NCBI RefSeq assembly: GCF_025370935.1
Contig: NC_133472.1
Coordinates: 21,855,875-21,919,874 of the forward strand
Reading direction: 5' to 3'
DNA from: Choristoneura fumiferana
Taxonomy: Eukaryota; Arthropoda; Insecta; Lepidoptera; Tortricidae
DNA length: 64,000 bases
The notes beneath the pieces are model-generated. The model had not been told where the DNA came from and ran no database searches. It saw only the letters and a program-made list of their open reading frames with translations. A program made the translations under genes and the position numbers. Below, piece after piece: positions 20,945 through 32,639 of this stretch. Numbering within the stretch: position 1 is the stretch's first letter; every line of letters begins with the position of its first letter.

Positions 20945-22010
20945 CGTTTTTACGGTTCCGTAGTCAACTGGGAACCCGTATAGTTTCGCCATGTCTGTCC
21001 GTCTGTCTGTCTGTCTGTCTGTCTATCTGTCTGTCCGCGGCTAAGCTCAGAGACCGTTAGTACTAGAAAGCTGTAATTTGGCATGAATATACATATCAGT
21101 AACGCCGACAAAGTACTGAAGTAAAAAAAAAATTAGAAGTGTAGCCATAGAAGTGTAGTGGGGGTGAGTTTTTTTTCTCGACTAACCCTATAGTGTGGGG
21201 TATCGTTGGATAGGTTTCTTAAAACCACTGGGGGGTTGCTAAGATAATCTTTCAATTCAGTGACCTGTTTGCGAAATATTCAACTTTAAAGTGCAAATTT
21301 TCATTAAATTCGATTGTCCCCTCCCCCCACCTCCTCTAAAATCAAAACTGCTGGATAGAAAAATTTAAAAAAAAATTAAGATGGTAGTGTACTTCTATCA
21401 AATTTACACGGAAAATTATAACATTTATAACGGAGAAGATTGCTTGATAATTATAAGCAGTTTAAGGCAGTTGTCTCACCGCCAGCGAGGAAACGATTGG
21501 CTATCGACTATTTTCTCGCTCAAGAAGCGAACAAAAGATATAAATAGATATAAATAGAGCCTGTGTGAGTAAAAGAGACACATATATTAATAGTTGATCG
21601 CTGGCTGTTCACACTGTCGGCGAAAACTCGCTCTTACATCTTTTGTCGCAGCGACAAGAGCTATAAAACTCGCTGAGCTATAGATACTCGCTCAGCGATG
21701 TCAGCTTGGCGGCCGCCCGCACGAGCGAGTCGACTGGAGCGAGTAATCGCCCGTCGCACTCGAACACTCGCTTACAGCCAGCGACAAGACTACACTCACT
21801 TCTCGCTGCTCACCCACCCGTTTCTAGTTACTCGCTCTACTCGCTTCTCGCTCATCGTCGGCGGTGGAAAAGTGCCTTAGAGTAAATAGCAGCCAAAGGT
21901 ATAAACACAATACAAAATCCTTAGAAAAATATTACTTGATTTTTTCGTTATGGCTACGGAACCCTATCTTGGGCGTGTCGGACACGCTCTTGGTCGATTT
22001 TTCATTTTTA
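20945..22010 (+). repeat. GGTTCCGTAG-type dispersed repeat (copy A), interrupted
   Basis: It starts TTTTTACGGTTCCGTAGTC and ends GGGCGTGTCGGACACGCTCT near 21990. A GTCT-type microsatellite lies at 20997-21040. Copies: 56545-57860 (plus, also interrupted) and 59958-60415 (minus). The ending palindrome GTGTCGGACAC is conserved in copies A and C. No coding frame is visible. Confidence 0.65.
21466..21876. mobile_element. GC-rich TIR element inserted in repeat copy A, 411 bp
   Basis: The left end GGCAGTTGTCTCACCGCC and the complement of the right end GGCACTTTTCCACCGCC match. The interior is packed with CTCGCT/AGCGAG motifs. The repeat copy at 59958-60415 reads straight through the site (AGTTTAAGAGTAAAT on its coding side), which defines the insertion. 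The flanks are TTTAA and TTAGAG, so a TTAA or TAA duplication is likely but not exact. Confidence 0.7.
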
Positions 22011-22299
22011 TTTACGATAAGATTGGTTAAGTGAAAGTACGGCGAAATTGAAAATATTATATAGTTAAATATAATAGACTACAGCTCTTTAATTATACCT
22101 CCACTTAAACCTATCACTTTATATTTACTAGCAAGTGTTTAACTCAAATCTTCGTCGAGTTGCACCAAATTCCAGTGGATTTCAACCCTGACGCTAGCAA
22201 ATTGTCCCGCTAGACAAAAGCTTATTTATACAAAGTGCCTTCAATTTATTTCAACAGATAACTAACCCATAGTTTGTGAGTCAGGATACAACTTATTTA

Positions 22300-22405
22300 A
22301 TTGTACTATGTTTAACCTAAGTTGTCTTTTTCTTTGTAATTGTTCATTCCTCTCTTGTGCAATTTTGTCTTATTGAATAAAGATTTTATTATTATTATTA
22401 TTATA
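22300..22405 (+). repeat. LINE-like 3' tail with TTA microsatellite
   Basis: GAATAAAGATTTTATTATTATTA-type sequence ends this segment, as for non-LTR elements with a (TTA)n tail. A similar AATAAA plus (TTA)n tail occurs at about 61470-61490. Around it, 22010-22300 and 22405-23000 hold repeat-like fragments and no gene. Confidence 0.45.
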
Positions 22406-22907
22406 GTTTGACTGAACATCCCTGTAGATATTTAAAAGATATTTTTATAGTGGTTGACAAACCTTTCCATATATTCATTGATGGTTAAGTGTACCGCCTC
22501 AAAGACGTGATTATATACATTAAACGAGAAATTCCGAACCTTTACAGGGGTGATCAGCGGTGGTGAAGCGTCCATAGAACTCGATTCTACCGGCTTGCCC
22601 AATATTTACCAAATAGAACAACAAGACAAACAGAATGTATGAAAGATGTAAGCGATCTTTGCTTCGGCTTTACCACGGAAATATCTGACGCCACGCCACT
22701 GGTGTTCAGTCAAACTAAGTGGCTGAAATAATCCGGAAAATTTTAAAGACAGCCTGTAGGTACTATAAATAATAATAATTACTTACTTTCAGTGATCGGA
22801 TCGATCGGAAGTGCAGTCAACTAAAATGGCCTAAAATCAGCGAAGTACTTTTAAATTTAGTATTTATTTAGGTATCGTTTATTATGGGTTCCTAATCATG
22901 ATCCATT

Positions 22908-22914
22908 TATTTAT
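22908..22914 (-). terminator. Possible poly(A) signal of the secreted-protein gene
   Basis: AATAAA on the minus strand about 120 bases after the stop at 23030. Such hexamers are common in AT-rich sequence, so support is weak. Confidence 0.3.
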
Positions 22915-23029
22915 GGTAATCTTTTGTCTAAATGGGTAAAGAGCTTAGACAGGTTCAAGAAACAAAAAACAAGAATATTTAAAGGACAAGATATTTTACT
23001 AAAACAAGCACCTATGTGTTCGTTGCTTA

Positions 23030-25919
23030 TTATTTGATACTCGCAGGGGCGTTTGTATTTGTTTCTCTTATTGAAGAATTATGTTCACTCGTATTGTCCG
23101 ATTTATTAAAATATTCATTTAGATGCTGTTTTGTCTTCCTGAAATCAACATTATCTGTATCGACATATCTCTCTTCTACCTCCATGCTAGCGTTATCCTC
23201 TTTTCCAATTGACTTAAAAAAGGAAGCAAATATATCGTTATATGTATTGTTATTATGTGGTTCTTTTAAATTGATGGACGAATCGATATCGAAATTTGCC
23301 AACTTTGTTGTTTTTTCATCTGACGGCAAAACATTGTTCTCACCAAGACGAAGCACAACATATATCTTATTTTGGGAAGTCTTATTTTGTTCTGTAGTGT
23401 CATTGCTGTCAGATTCAGTATAGGATATTGTTTTTGTCATTCTAGGTACATTAGCTATACTTTTAAGTGATGAGTTGCTTGCAGCTTGGCCTCTGGTTGA
23501 TACGTTTGATGAATTTGAAGCAACTTTTGAAATAGGTCTATCATTTCGACTGCCTGTGTTTTCCCTTTTAGAAAATCCTTTATTGACTAGTGTGGGATTA
23601 TTTTCCATTACCATGTTGGTCTCGTATGTTTCGCTATCAGTCTCTATGTTTTTTTGATGAATTTGCTTAGGATGAGGCCACCTTGTTTTAGATACATCAA
23701 CGCTTTCAATTTTCAGCTTAGCCGATTTCATTGTCCTGACTTGCTCCCGAAGATTGTATTTAAGTTCGACTTTAGGCATTCTTTTATATTTTATTAACGT
23801 GTTATATCGATCTTTAAATAAGCTTGGTCGTAAGTTATTCTCGACGGGCGCAACTGGTTTTTCTACAAAAAAATACAAGTGTCGTAAAATATCAAGATTT
23901 ACCAATATTTAAAACATATTTGTAGTAAAATAATCGACACCTAATAAGTACTTTTAGCATACTAACAAATAGCACAGCATAATTTGCATTTAAAGCTCTA
24001 CATATGAAATGCCGAGACGTCAGTAAATGTGCTCATAGCACCATTTATAAATTTTTAGTACTTACAGAAATTGATACTTACTAACGAATCTGTATTTACT
24101 GATGTCTATGATTAAATGTTTGATATTAATTTCAAATGCAGTTCCTAAAGTAAAAGAGTGTTGACAGACAGAAAGAACGACAACCAAATAGTCCTGTAAA
24201 GGTTCTGTTTTCCTTTTGAGGTACGGAATAAAAAAAAATATGTTTCTTAGCAGGGAGACGGATGACATGTAATTAGGTACTTATTCAATTTCGGATAATC
24301 ACAATAACACGTAAGTTACCTACGTAAACAAAAATAATAATCTTACATCTACATTGGTACTCGATAATTTAAAAATACAGGATTACCAGTGTTTGAATTT
24401 ATTCTATGGGTCTTTTCAAAGAAAGCCAGAAAATCATCTTTATCCTCTATAAATAACCTGACAGGTTCTGTATCGGCCAGTTTATGAATGTGTATTGGGG
24501 CACTTCGCCTGAACTGTTCATGTGAACTCTTGGTCTCGTTTTCCTTCAAATTTTTTTTCATACACCCATTTGGGTAACAATAGGCAGGTTGATCGGGACA
24601 CATTTGCACACACGTGCATACAGGTGGCGTAGCGTGAAATTCTGTAAATATCAAACTGAAGAAATGCTCCACCATTCTACTGCTTCCGCTTGGTTCGCAT
24701 GTATTCAAATTGTAGTTTATTTTAGAAACTGAGTATTGGCATTGTGTAACTAAAAAAAAAAGAATAGCTTACTTATCTTGTTTAACTGTTTCAACAGCAA
24801 TATAAACGTGAATAGTACATAAAGTATTTTGTAATATAATTTCAAGTACATATCTAGACTTAACGGTTGGGAAAATCGGAGTAAAAGTAGGTAAGTACCT
24901 ATCATTTGTTAGTCTTTTGCCTCAAAAGCATTGATCCTTGAAACGATTCCACAAATGGCATTACACCTCGATCGTGCATTTAAATATCGGCGTTATAGTC
25001 GCTATTAGTTTTAGTCGCATTTCACCTCGATCGTGTACTAGTGTATTTTAGTGCAAACATTAATTAACAAAATAAAATATCGATCGCGGCGAAATTCGTC
25101 TAGGGTAAAACCTATTTTTTTACGTTTTTAAAAAGTAATATTGTAATTTTGAACAGAACATTGTTTTTTTTCCTCGCATTCAAAGTGAAAAGTAGAGTTT
25201 TAACGCAAGAATAAACAACCATAATGTTGTTGAACAATATACTATTGTACCATCTAATTTTTCGTGTAGTACCTACCTATACTACACGAAATTACCTATA
25301 CTACACGATATTTGTTACTCAATCATGCAATAGTTTGAACTGATTTAGATGAAATTCGGTATGGAGTATACTCGCAAGTCCCTGGCAAGGACATAAGATA
25401 GTGTTTATCCAGAAAAATTGCTAAGTTCCCGCGAGATAACGATAAACACACTCCGCAGATGAAGTCGCGGGCAACAGTTAGTATTTTAATAAAATGTACC
25501 TACCTCCTATTCACGTCAGACCGATTCAGAATTTTTTATTTTTATTCGACTGGATGGCAAAGAGCTAGTGGGTCTCCTGATGGTAAGAGATCACCATCGC
25601 CCATAAACATCTGCAACACCAGGGGTATTGCAGATTCGTTGCCAACCTAGAGGCCTAAGATGGGATACCTCAAGTGCCAGTAATTTCACCGCCTGTCTTA
25701 CTCTCCACGCCGAAATACAACAGTGCAAGCACTGCTGCTTCACGGCAGGATTAGCGAGCAAGATGGTGGTAGCAATTCGAGCGGACCTTGCACAAGGTCC
25801 TTCCACCTGCAAAACCTGCACCTGCTAATTTACACGAAATCTAAATAAAATCTAGAAATTTTATACTTACATTTTATCCAGGTGAAAATTATGAATAGTT
25901 GAATAATCTTGCCAAGCAT
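23030..25919 (-). CDS. Predicted secreted protein of unknown function, four exons
   Basis: Exon 1 (25919-25871) encodes MLGKIIQLFIIFTWIK, a typical signal peptide, and ends at GTAAGT in phase 1. Exon 2 starts at 24749 after a long T tract and AG. It is Cys-rich (CTCVQMCPDQPAYCYPNGC) with a basic stretch. Exon 3 (24193-24082) fits phase 0 in and phase 1 out, with a GTAAGT donor. Exon 4 (23862-23030) is hydrophilic, rich in Ser, Asn, Thr and Lys, and ends in TAA. The total is about 460 residues. The exon 2 to 3 junction is unsolved: the frame meets TAG at 24349-24351, and a phase-0 donor would have to be the weak GTACCA after 24361. An allele-specific stop, an unseen exon or a separate short transcript are possible. 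I do not recognise the family; it may be a fast-evolving lineage-specific protein. Confidence 0.55.
25340..25481 (+). repeat. Helitron-like repeat fragment in intron 1 of the secreted-protein gene
   Basis: It holds the family blocks TAGATGAAATTCGGTATGGA, AAGTTCCCGCGAGATAACG and a GTCGCGGGCAACAGTTAGTA terminus. Confidence 0.6.
25545..25830 (+). repeat. CR1/Zenon-tail-like SINE repeat (copy 2)
   Basis: It shares all blocks with 14278-14545 and extends to CTTCCACCTGCAAAACCTGC. It lies 40 bases from exon 1 of the minus-strand gene, inside its first intron. Confidence 0.65.
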
Positions 25920-26006
25920 TGCGATGATAAATGATAATGTATTTTTTTACGTTATACACCAACGCCGATATAACGTGCACTGTACTGTGTTTCTTTACTG
26001 CTGCGC

Positions 26007-26014
26007 TTTTTATA
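26007..26014 (-). promoter_or_regulatory. TATA box of the predicted secreted-protein gene
   Basis: TATAAAAA on the minus strand lies about 90 bases upstream of the ATG at 25919, in a short GC-rich patch. A start of transcription near 25980 would give a 60-base leader. Confidence 0.45.
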
Positions 26015-26619
26015 CGACAGCGACTTCCGAATGGTCTTATAAGTTCTATCTACTTATCTTCACGTAGTCCGATTTGAGAACAAATCGAGTTAACAATGGA
26101 GTTGACAGATAACTGTATCTATAAACAGATCGTACTAGCATCCTGTTTAACGGTGGGTACGCAATTTCGGCGTCGATGTTTAGCATTAGTCATTCATTAC
26201 TGAGTTGCAGACATTTTATTATTATTGTGCACTAGATTCTTTAATCCGTATCTATAAGGCGTAAGTGTTTAGAAAAAGCGGACATCCAGGGACTGAAGTA
26301 GGTAGGTAGGTATTCAAGCAAATAATGTACCTAGTAACTTCAATATTCTTGCTTTATTTTTTTGGATAGAGGTACATAAAGTTAATTGAGGTAACTTAGT
26401 TAGGAACTACTTGCTAGTCCAGTAAAGTACTTACACATACAAGTATACCTATTAAAACTGCGACTTGCAACAGAATTGAACTTCAGCTACTCGATTATAT
26501 TTCTTTTATTACTTATGTTATTTTAAAACTGCGTCCTGTAATGTAACTAAAGCCCAAGGAAGCGCTTTACCATTTTTATGCCAGTTACATACAACAGAAA
26601 AAATCTAACAACAATTTAA

Positions 26620-26797
26620 CCGACTTCCAAAAATCATGAAAATAATTTTCTACTCGTTTGAAGTCGGTGCCGAGCTAGCAGGAATGATAGAAGCCTCACA
26701 CATAGTATGGAGGTAAAGTAGACGACTATAGGCCTACTTTTGATGGCTTGTACCGACTTCAAGCGGGTAGAAAATTGTTTTCATGGTTTTTTTTGTA
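26620..26797. mobile_element. Foldback repeat with CCGACTTC arms
   Basis: The left arm AAAATCATGAAAATAATTTTC through GAAGTCGG pairs with the right-arm complement, which holds CCATGAAAACAATTTTCTACC. The arms are about 45 bases and the loop about 85. Non-autonomous and non-coding. Confidence 0.5.
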
Positions 26798-26847
26798 GTC
26801 TTTTAATTTTTTCTTGGTTGTGACTACTAATCTAAGTTACAATAGCT

Positions 26848-27103
26848 CAGGGGCGTACCCAGCTTCTGGCCTAGGGAGGGGGGGGGGGGGCAAGTCAGAT
26901 TTATTAGGTCAGAGCGCCCGCGCTTCTTTTGTCACACAGACTACACAAAGACACCTACATGAAACAAGGTATATGTAGTGTGTAGGACAAACACCCGCAA
27001 GGGATCCTGCTTCATAGGTAAACGGGGCATAATATATTGTAGAAAATACAATTTCCAGCGGGGGGGGGGCAGCTGCCCTCCCCTGCCCCCCTGCGTACGC
27101 CCA
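26848..27103. mobile_element. hAT-like MITE with CAGGGGCGTACC end, truncated on the right
   Basis: It starts CAGGGGCGTACCCAG. The right end TGCGTACGCCC is the inverted counterpart but lacks its last bases where a reversed SINE begins. Poly-G runs sit at 26879-26890 and 27060-27069. CAGGGG-type ends are typical of hAT elements; no 8-bp duplication can be read because the right end is lost. Confidence 0.5.
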
Positions 27104-27305
27104 TCATCATCATCCCAGCCTATATACGTCCCACTGCTGGGCACAAGCCTCCTCTCAGAACAAGAGGGCTTGGGCCATAGTTCCCACGCGGGCCCAGTGC
27201 GGATTGGGAACTTCGCACGCACCATTGAATCGCTTCGCGGGTTTGTGCAGGTTTCCTCACGATGTTTTCCTTCGCAAAGGTCTTGGTAAATTTCAAATGT
27301 AATTC
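27104..27305 (-). mobile_element. tRNA-derived SINE, head lost to an AAGCATGC array
   Basis: The reversed copy contains CAGCCTATATACGTCCCACT and TTCCTCACGATGTTTTCC blocks, matching the complete SINE at 43650-43960. Its tRNA-like head should lie to the right but is replaced by the array at 27305. Confidence 0.7.
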
Positions 27306-27575
27306 CGCACGCAAGCAAGTATGCAACCAAGCGTGCAAGCAAGCATGCAAGCAAGCATGCAAGTAAGCAAGCAAGCAATCATGCAAGCAATCATGCAAGC
27401 AAGCATGCAAGCAATCATGCAAGCAAGCATGCAAGCAAGCATGCAAGCAATCATGCAAGCAAGCATGCAAGCAAACATGCAAGCAAGCATGCAAGAAAGC
27501 TTGCAATTGTGCATGTAAATTTGCAAGAAATAGTGCAAGCAAGCATGCAAGTAATAATGCAAGCAATCATGCATT
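27305..27575. repeat. AAGCAAGCATGC tandem array, about 270 bp
   Basis: 4-base and 8-base units (AAGC, AAGCATGC, AATCATGC) are mixed into a 12-base higher pattern. Each ATGC is self-complementary, so both strands look alike. Long open frames (Leu-His-Ala-Cys repeats on the minus strand, Met-Gln-Ala-Ser repeats on the plus) come from the composition and are not proteins. Confidence 0.9.
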
Positions 27576-27579
27576 GTGA

Positions 27580-28380
27580 GGTGGTAACTACATTTTTATT
27601 TTTTCCAACAGCGATATAATGCTTGAAAAAATTAAATCACATTAAAAATGCTGATTGTTCGAATATTTAAACTCAAATTTGCTAACAAATTGTTAAGTTA
27701 CTGCGTAGGCACTGTGTTATATTAACTTACTTTCTTTAATGAACGCCCTTACAATGTTGTTGCAATAGGCCGCAATTGCTAGAGGTGAGGGTAATCGGTA
27801 AAAATAAAAGCGATAAATAAACGAACTTATTATTAATTTACAAGATTGTTCGTCAGAGTCGGAAAGTGACACTCCAAGTGTTGAATAAATTATATTTTAA
27901 AATTCAAATAAGACTTTCAGTTCGATAGCGTAACGTTTAAACCAACAAATAATGCTATTGCCACTTTTAGCTCTAGGTACATGCAAAAGTATCGATAGTT
28001 TGCGTAACAGCAGGAGGGACTCTAGTTGCGTCAGTTTGGCATCTGTCATTTGAATCATGTTAGAACAAATAGAATATAACTAATCGTGGGTTAATATTAC
28101 GGCGCTGTACCCATCGGAAACTTACTAACGATGTGTAAACTTAGAAGTCTTAATTAAGCAGATATAATGTAAACCGACTTTAATTTTGAGACCTTTAAGA
28201 TCAAAGTAAAGACTAAAATTTGAATCCCTTTTTTTAACACATTATTTAAAGAAAGTTTGTGCAATGTGCGTTCATACTTCTCGACTGGTACGTCAGCGGT
28301 TAGAATACAAAACAAACTTTTGGTCATCCCTCTGGAACGACATTTTTTTTCGGGAAAAAAATATCCTGTTATTTTTCTTT
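27580..28380. other. Intergenic, no gene seen
   Basis: AT-rich sequence with no open frame of protein-like composition and no repeat I can name. Confidence 0.5.
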
Positions 28381-28384
28381 ACTT

Positions 28385-28492
28385 CTAATATGACTTATGC
28401 AAAATTTCATGGGTATCGGTGCAGTAGTTACGGCGTGAAAGCGTAACAAACAAACAAACTCACTCTCCCCTTTATAATAGTAAGGATACAGA
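28385..28492 (-). repeat. Helitron-like 5' part (reversed)
   Basis: AAAGCGTAACAAACAAACAA and TCCCCTTTATAATAGTAAGG match the right edge of 18766-19070 closely, so the two copies are recent or derive from one source. Confidence 0.55.
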
Positions 28493-28529
28493 GAGGGATC
28501 TTTGCCTGGATTCTAGGGGAGGTATTCGA

Positions 28530-28640
28530 TCCAATTTTTTTTTTATATGATAGGGTCACCTGATGGAAAGCAATCACCGCTGCCCATGGATATCCATAAC
28601 ATAGGCTGAGTTACGGATGCATTGCTGGCCCTTTGAGAAA
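28530..28640 (+). repeat. Diverged relative of the CR1/Zenon-tail repeat
   Basis: GGGTCACCTGATGGAAAGCA and ATCACCGCTGCCCATGGATA follow the block order of 14278-14545 with many changes. Confidence 0.4.
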
Positions 28641-28867
28641 TAAGTAGGCTAGTATTTTGAACAACCAAAAGTTTTATCGGTAGGGAAATGGTGCATTGTG
28701 GTTTTCATTGACGTTGCAGTAAAAACATAATACGTCCCAAATTGTATTACTCTAAGCTCAGCGGTTGTTCCGTTGTTACTTTGAAATTGTATCCCTATCC
28801 CGTGGGAATTTCGGGATAAAAGGAAGCCGTTGTTATATTCCATGATATTTATATTTATATAATTAGA

Positions 28868-29303
28868 TGTCCATCCAGCTATCTACGTACCAAATTTGAT
28901 CCAAATCCGTCCAGCTGTTTCCGCGCGGAGTAACAAACACATTCACACACTCAGTCACTCACAAACTTTCGCTTTTTATCCATATCCATACTAATATTAT
29001 AAATGCGAAAGTGTGTGTGTTTGTGTATTTGTATGTTGTTGTTGAAATTGAGCGACGGATCGACGTGATTTTTGGCACAAAAATAATTTAGTTCCTCTCT
29101 AGTGACATAGGCTACTTTTTATTCCAGAAAAATGCACAGTTCTAATATATAAAGTTCACGGGGCAAAAATATTTGTGACTAAACTCCTTAGAAACGGCTT
29201 GACCGATTTTTATGTTTTTTTTGTGTATAGTCGGTAGGTCTGAGAATAGGATATAAACTATTTTTCATACTTCTACGCGGACGGAGTCGCGGGCAACAGC
29301 TAG
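28868..29303. repeat. Cluster of Helitron-like copies, one reversed and two forward
   Basis: A reversed fragment ends near 28980. A forward copy begins at about 28983 with CATACTAATATTATAAATGC. A second forward piece (29136 on) ends GTCGCGGGCAACAGCTAGT at 29304. The two orientations meet at their 5' ends. Confidence 0.65.
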
Positions 29304-29319
29304 TAATATTATAATATTT

Positions 29320-29510
29320 GGGCAGATATTTGTATGAATAATACGAATGTTTGTTCTCGGGTCTTGGATGTTCAATATGTATAAGAATGTATTTATCTAT
29401 ATAAGTATGTTTAACCGTTGCCTAGTATTCATAGTACAAGCTTTGCTTAGTTTGGGACTAGGCCAATTGGTGTGAAGTGTCCCATGATATTTATTATTAT
29501 TATTGCTAAA
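29320..29510 (+). mobile_element. tRNA-SINE body, 5' head missing
   Basis: It has the body of the family seen at 12117-12806 (ATACGAATGTTTGTTCTCGG, GTTTGGGACTAGGCCAATTG) and a (ATT)n tail. The tRNA-like head is absent. Confidence 0.65.
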
Positions 29511-29514
29511 AGTG

Positions 29515-30360
29515 GCTCCGAAGCGGTAACGTTTCGTGTGCTTTGTCTACGTCTACCCCATTTGGGAATACAGGCGTGATGTTTATGTATGTATGTTATG
29601 TATTATTATATATAATATAATATTAGTGGGAAGGATGTATATCTTACAAACATAAATTGTTTAATCTGTAACAAAAGTTATTGAGTACCTATACGTGTAA
29701 TGATGCATTTGGGATCGCAAATGCATTATTACACTAAATTATGGTATAAATATAATTTGTGTGCAGATTATTTCTAATGTAAATACCAAAAGAAAATAAA
29801 GCTGGGTCTCATCTCAGTTTATCAAATCATAATGTATGAGACGAGCGAGACGCCGGCCGCGCTGCGGCGTCGCCTCGACCAGCCAGCCTCATTAGCAGGC
29901 GGCCGGCACGCGCCGCGCAGCTTGCTTTAATGTCTTCATTCCATACCATCTTACACAAATTTATAGCATGTTCGAGGTTTGCAGTCATTAAAGTAGTTCT
30001 GCACATGAAACGATTCAATTCCTTTATAAAGTTATTCACATCTTGTTTTCCCACAATCTCGAACGCAAGCCGTTTTTAACGGACACGAGTTTACTTACTT
30101 CCATGAAATTTTTACTGTTTTTTTATTATTATTTTAATGATTCCGTAACGTTGTATTAAACGTGCACTACCGAGGACTTTTCAGTGCTATTAAACTTGCA
30201 CATGAGAAGTTTTGGCAATGAACTCTACTTACATATAAACTAGACTTTATCTATGATCTTTTTCACTCGTGGCGACGGCAACGAAATCTAAACAGCGGAA
30301 GGAGAAGAATGGGCAGCGACATGCAATGCCAGTCTAGAGACTGGTTACGTCTTCTTTGAA
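29515..30360. other. Intergenic with a GC-rich island at 29838-29925
   Basis: A minus-strand frame at 30054-29827 (75 codons) starts MGKQDVNNFIKELNRF and ends in an Ala/Arg-rich GC island. The first 50 residues look protein-like, but I recognise no family and find no firm splice site. It may be a fragment of a real or transposon gene. Confidence 0.25.
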
Positions 30361-30856
30361 ACCAGGATCCAATTGCATAATCGAGTACACGCTAATACTA
30401 TTAGTAAATTTCAATACAAACTTGTACTTTAAAGCAATCGTGTTTTGGTTTTCTAATTTAGTCACAGTGTGTGAGAATGACCATTAAAGCTAAAGCTAAA
30501 GCTAAGGCTAAGATGTAACTGAAATGACGTACACCATAAGCAACCTCCGGTGTATCCTTACTATTTATCTAATTTAATGTTAGATGGTGCCATTTTGTGT
30601 GTTGCGAACTTTAATCGTCGCACCCGGTTCAGGAGGGCTACGGGTGTATAGTCGAGCGTTTCAACCGGTCGGTTAAACGTCATTACCATCCCACGTTTAA
30701 TAGTACAACGGAAAGAAAAGTTGCAAAAATTTTGATCACGCAAGATTTAGAGATTTAATTTTTACAAAAAAATAACCACGAGCATTACTTCTTTCAATAG
30801 TAATTGCCGAAACGGTAATGACGAAAAAAAAAACGCCGCAAAAACGCTGAATATTT

Positions 30857-30979
30857 ACCACGAAATTCGAAAATAGAAGTTCGTATCGCATCGTTCCTCT
30901 CACTCTCGTATTAAATAATATTGTCGTAAGCGTCAGCGGGACGGCAAGATACGAAATTCGAATTTTGCACTTCGTAGTA
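30857..30979. mobile_element. Foldback MITE (ACGAAATTCGAAAATAGAAG family)
   Basis: The left arm and the complement of the right arm match over about 32 bases with some mismatches. A left-arm copy with the same interior (CCTCTCACTCTCGT) is at 42905-42990. Confidence 0.55.
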
Positions 30980-31424
30980 TAGGGCCAGGTCTAACGTATT
31001 TAGAAAACAATACATGCACTTGTTCGACCTAAGTGGTTACGGACGTCCGAGGCGCATTTAGTGCTCATTGTGCGCTATTATGGCGTCCTACAACTTGGGA
31101 GTATGTTCGTTAATATTATTCTATGCTAGGCCCTCGTCCATGCTGGATCAATGGTAGAAGTATCGTAGCGGTTCATAGTTGCTAAGCTGCGTCTCCCGTA
31201 TGCCAAAAGGATTTCACCATTGTATTTACATGCGTCATTGCCCTTACGCCAGCTTTACTATTGACTTGTATTAGCAATAGCTTGTTAACGCTTCCGATTT
31301 TAACTGAGTCAGTTGGCAAAAACAAACCCCTTATAGGATCACTTTGTTGTCCGTCCGCCCGACTTTACATTGAGCTGTCAAGTTTTTTTTTTCACGAACT
31401 CAGGGAGATATCAAGCTGAAATCA

Positions 31425-31540
31425 GATATTTCGGAGCAGCCAAGGTGATGAAAAATATCGGAGCATGAACTCTAATGCCTTGAGAATAGAGTGCATGCTC
31501 CGATATTTTTGACTACCTTGGACGCTCCAAAATAACTGAT
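31425..31540. repeat. Hairpin repeat with ATATCGGAGCATG arms
   Basis: GCCAAGGTGATGAAAAATATCGGAGCATG pairs with its near complement at about 31492-31525 around a 20-base loop. The family lies in otherwise gene-free DNA (30990-32520). Confidence 0.5.
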
Positions 31541-32529
31541 GGCGACTGTACAAACATTAAAGTTACAAAACATAAACTTATCTTTTGTGTTCATTAAAGT
31601 AGGAACCTTTGCTTATAGGTAATTGTGTTGATAAAAAGTTCCAAACACATAAATGTGTGAATAGTCCAAAACTAAAATCACAAACAAATAACTCTTAGCT
31701 AAGCGAGATATAACGTTAATTTGAAGTAACGCGTTTACAGTTCCTAGTCAGTTGTTGCCTTATGCAAATGGTATGTTAAGACAAACACACCGAGCGCACA
31801 TAACATGTATCTCATAGAGTAATTAAGACTGTGCTACCCTTTGTGCATACCTGTTGTATGAAGACATACAGTGAAGCATAATTTTCAATATCTAAGTACC
31901 TACATATTGTTTATTTGTAACTTTTTATAAAAAGAGAAACAGAGTTGTTGAAGAACGAACATTTAATAAATAGCTGTTGATCGCTACTTTGATTGTTTGG
32001 TTCTTTATTGTTAATAAATATTGTTAGTATTTATTGTTAATAAATAATCAAACAATCAATTCCTTTATTTTTTCTATAATATTAGTTAAAAAAAGAAGAT
32101 AAATAATATTATGTAAGGTAAGTAAGGCAACTGCCTTGTAGCAAGCTAATGCAAACTGTCTCGAAATAAAAACGTATTCCAATCCAAGCGACTAACTTTT
32201 CAGCGACAAAAAACTCATTTTGAAGTCACAAAGAAAGAGAATTTTAAAATTCGCTCAATATGACTGATCAGAATTGAATTAATAAGGAGCGAATTTACAA
32301 TAGGATTACTAAAACCGGCGACGGTGGTGCTTCAAATGAATCAGTTGGATCCCGAACATTTTTCGGTCCATTTCCCAGTTTTACTTATGCAAATAAGTTT
32401 CGACAGCGAACGAAAACCTGCTGAAATGAAAGCGTTTGTTTCGCGACCATGAATGGCAAGGAGTGGCTGGCTTATATATTTTTAAACGGGTATGTTTAAA
32501 GGTGGACAAATTTTTTAATTTCAGTTCGC

Positions 32530-32630
32530 TTTGTTGTTATTCAGTATTTATTTATTGCAACACCTTTTACAAAAAATTATAAAAAATGATGCCCTGTTAG
32601 GGCGTGGCAATTTTAAAATTATTTATTATT
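32530..32630 (-). repeat. LINE-type 3' tail, inverted copy of 600-690
   Basis: TATTTATTTATTGCAACACC and GATGCCCTGTTAGGGCG are the complement of the tail near position 600. Confidence 0.5.
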
Positions 32631-32639
32631 AAATTAATT

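Noticed and set aside
27120..27574. Cys/Leu/His-rich protein genes
   Set aside because: They are direct translations of the AAGCATGC array and are open on both strands.
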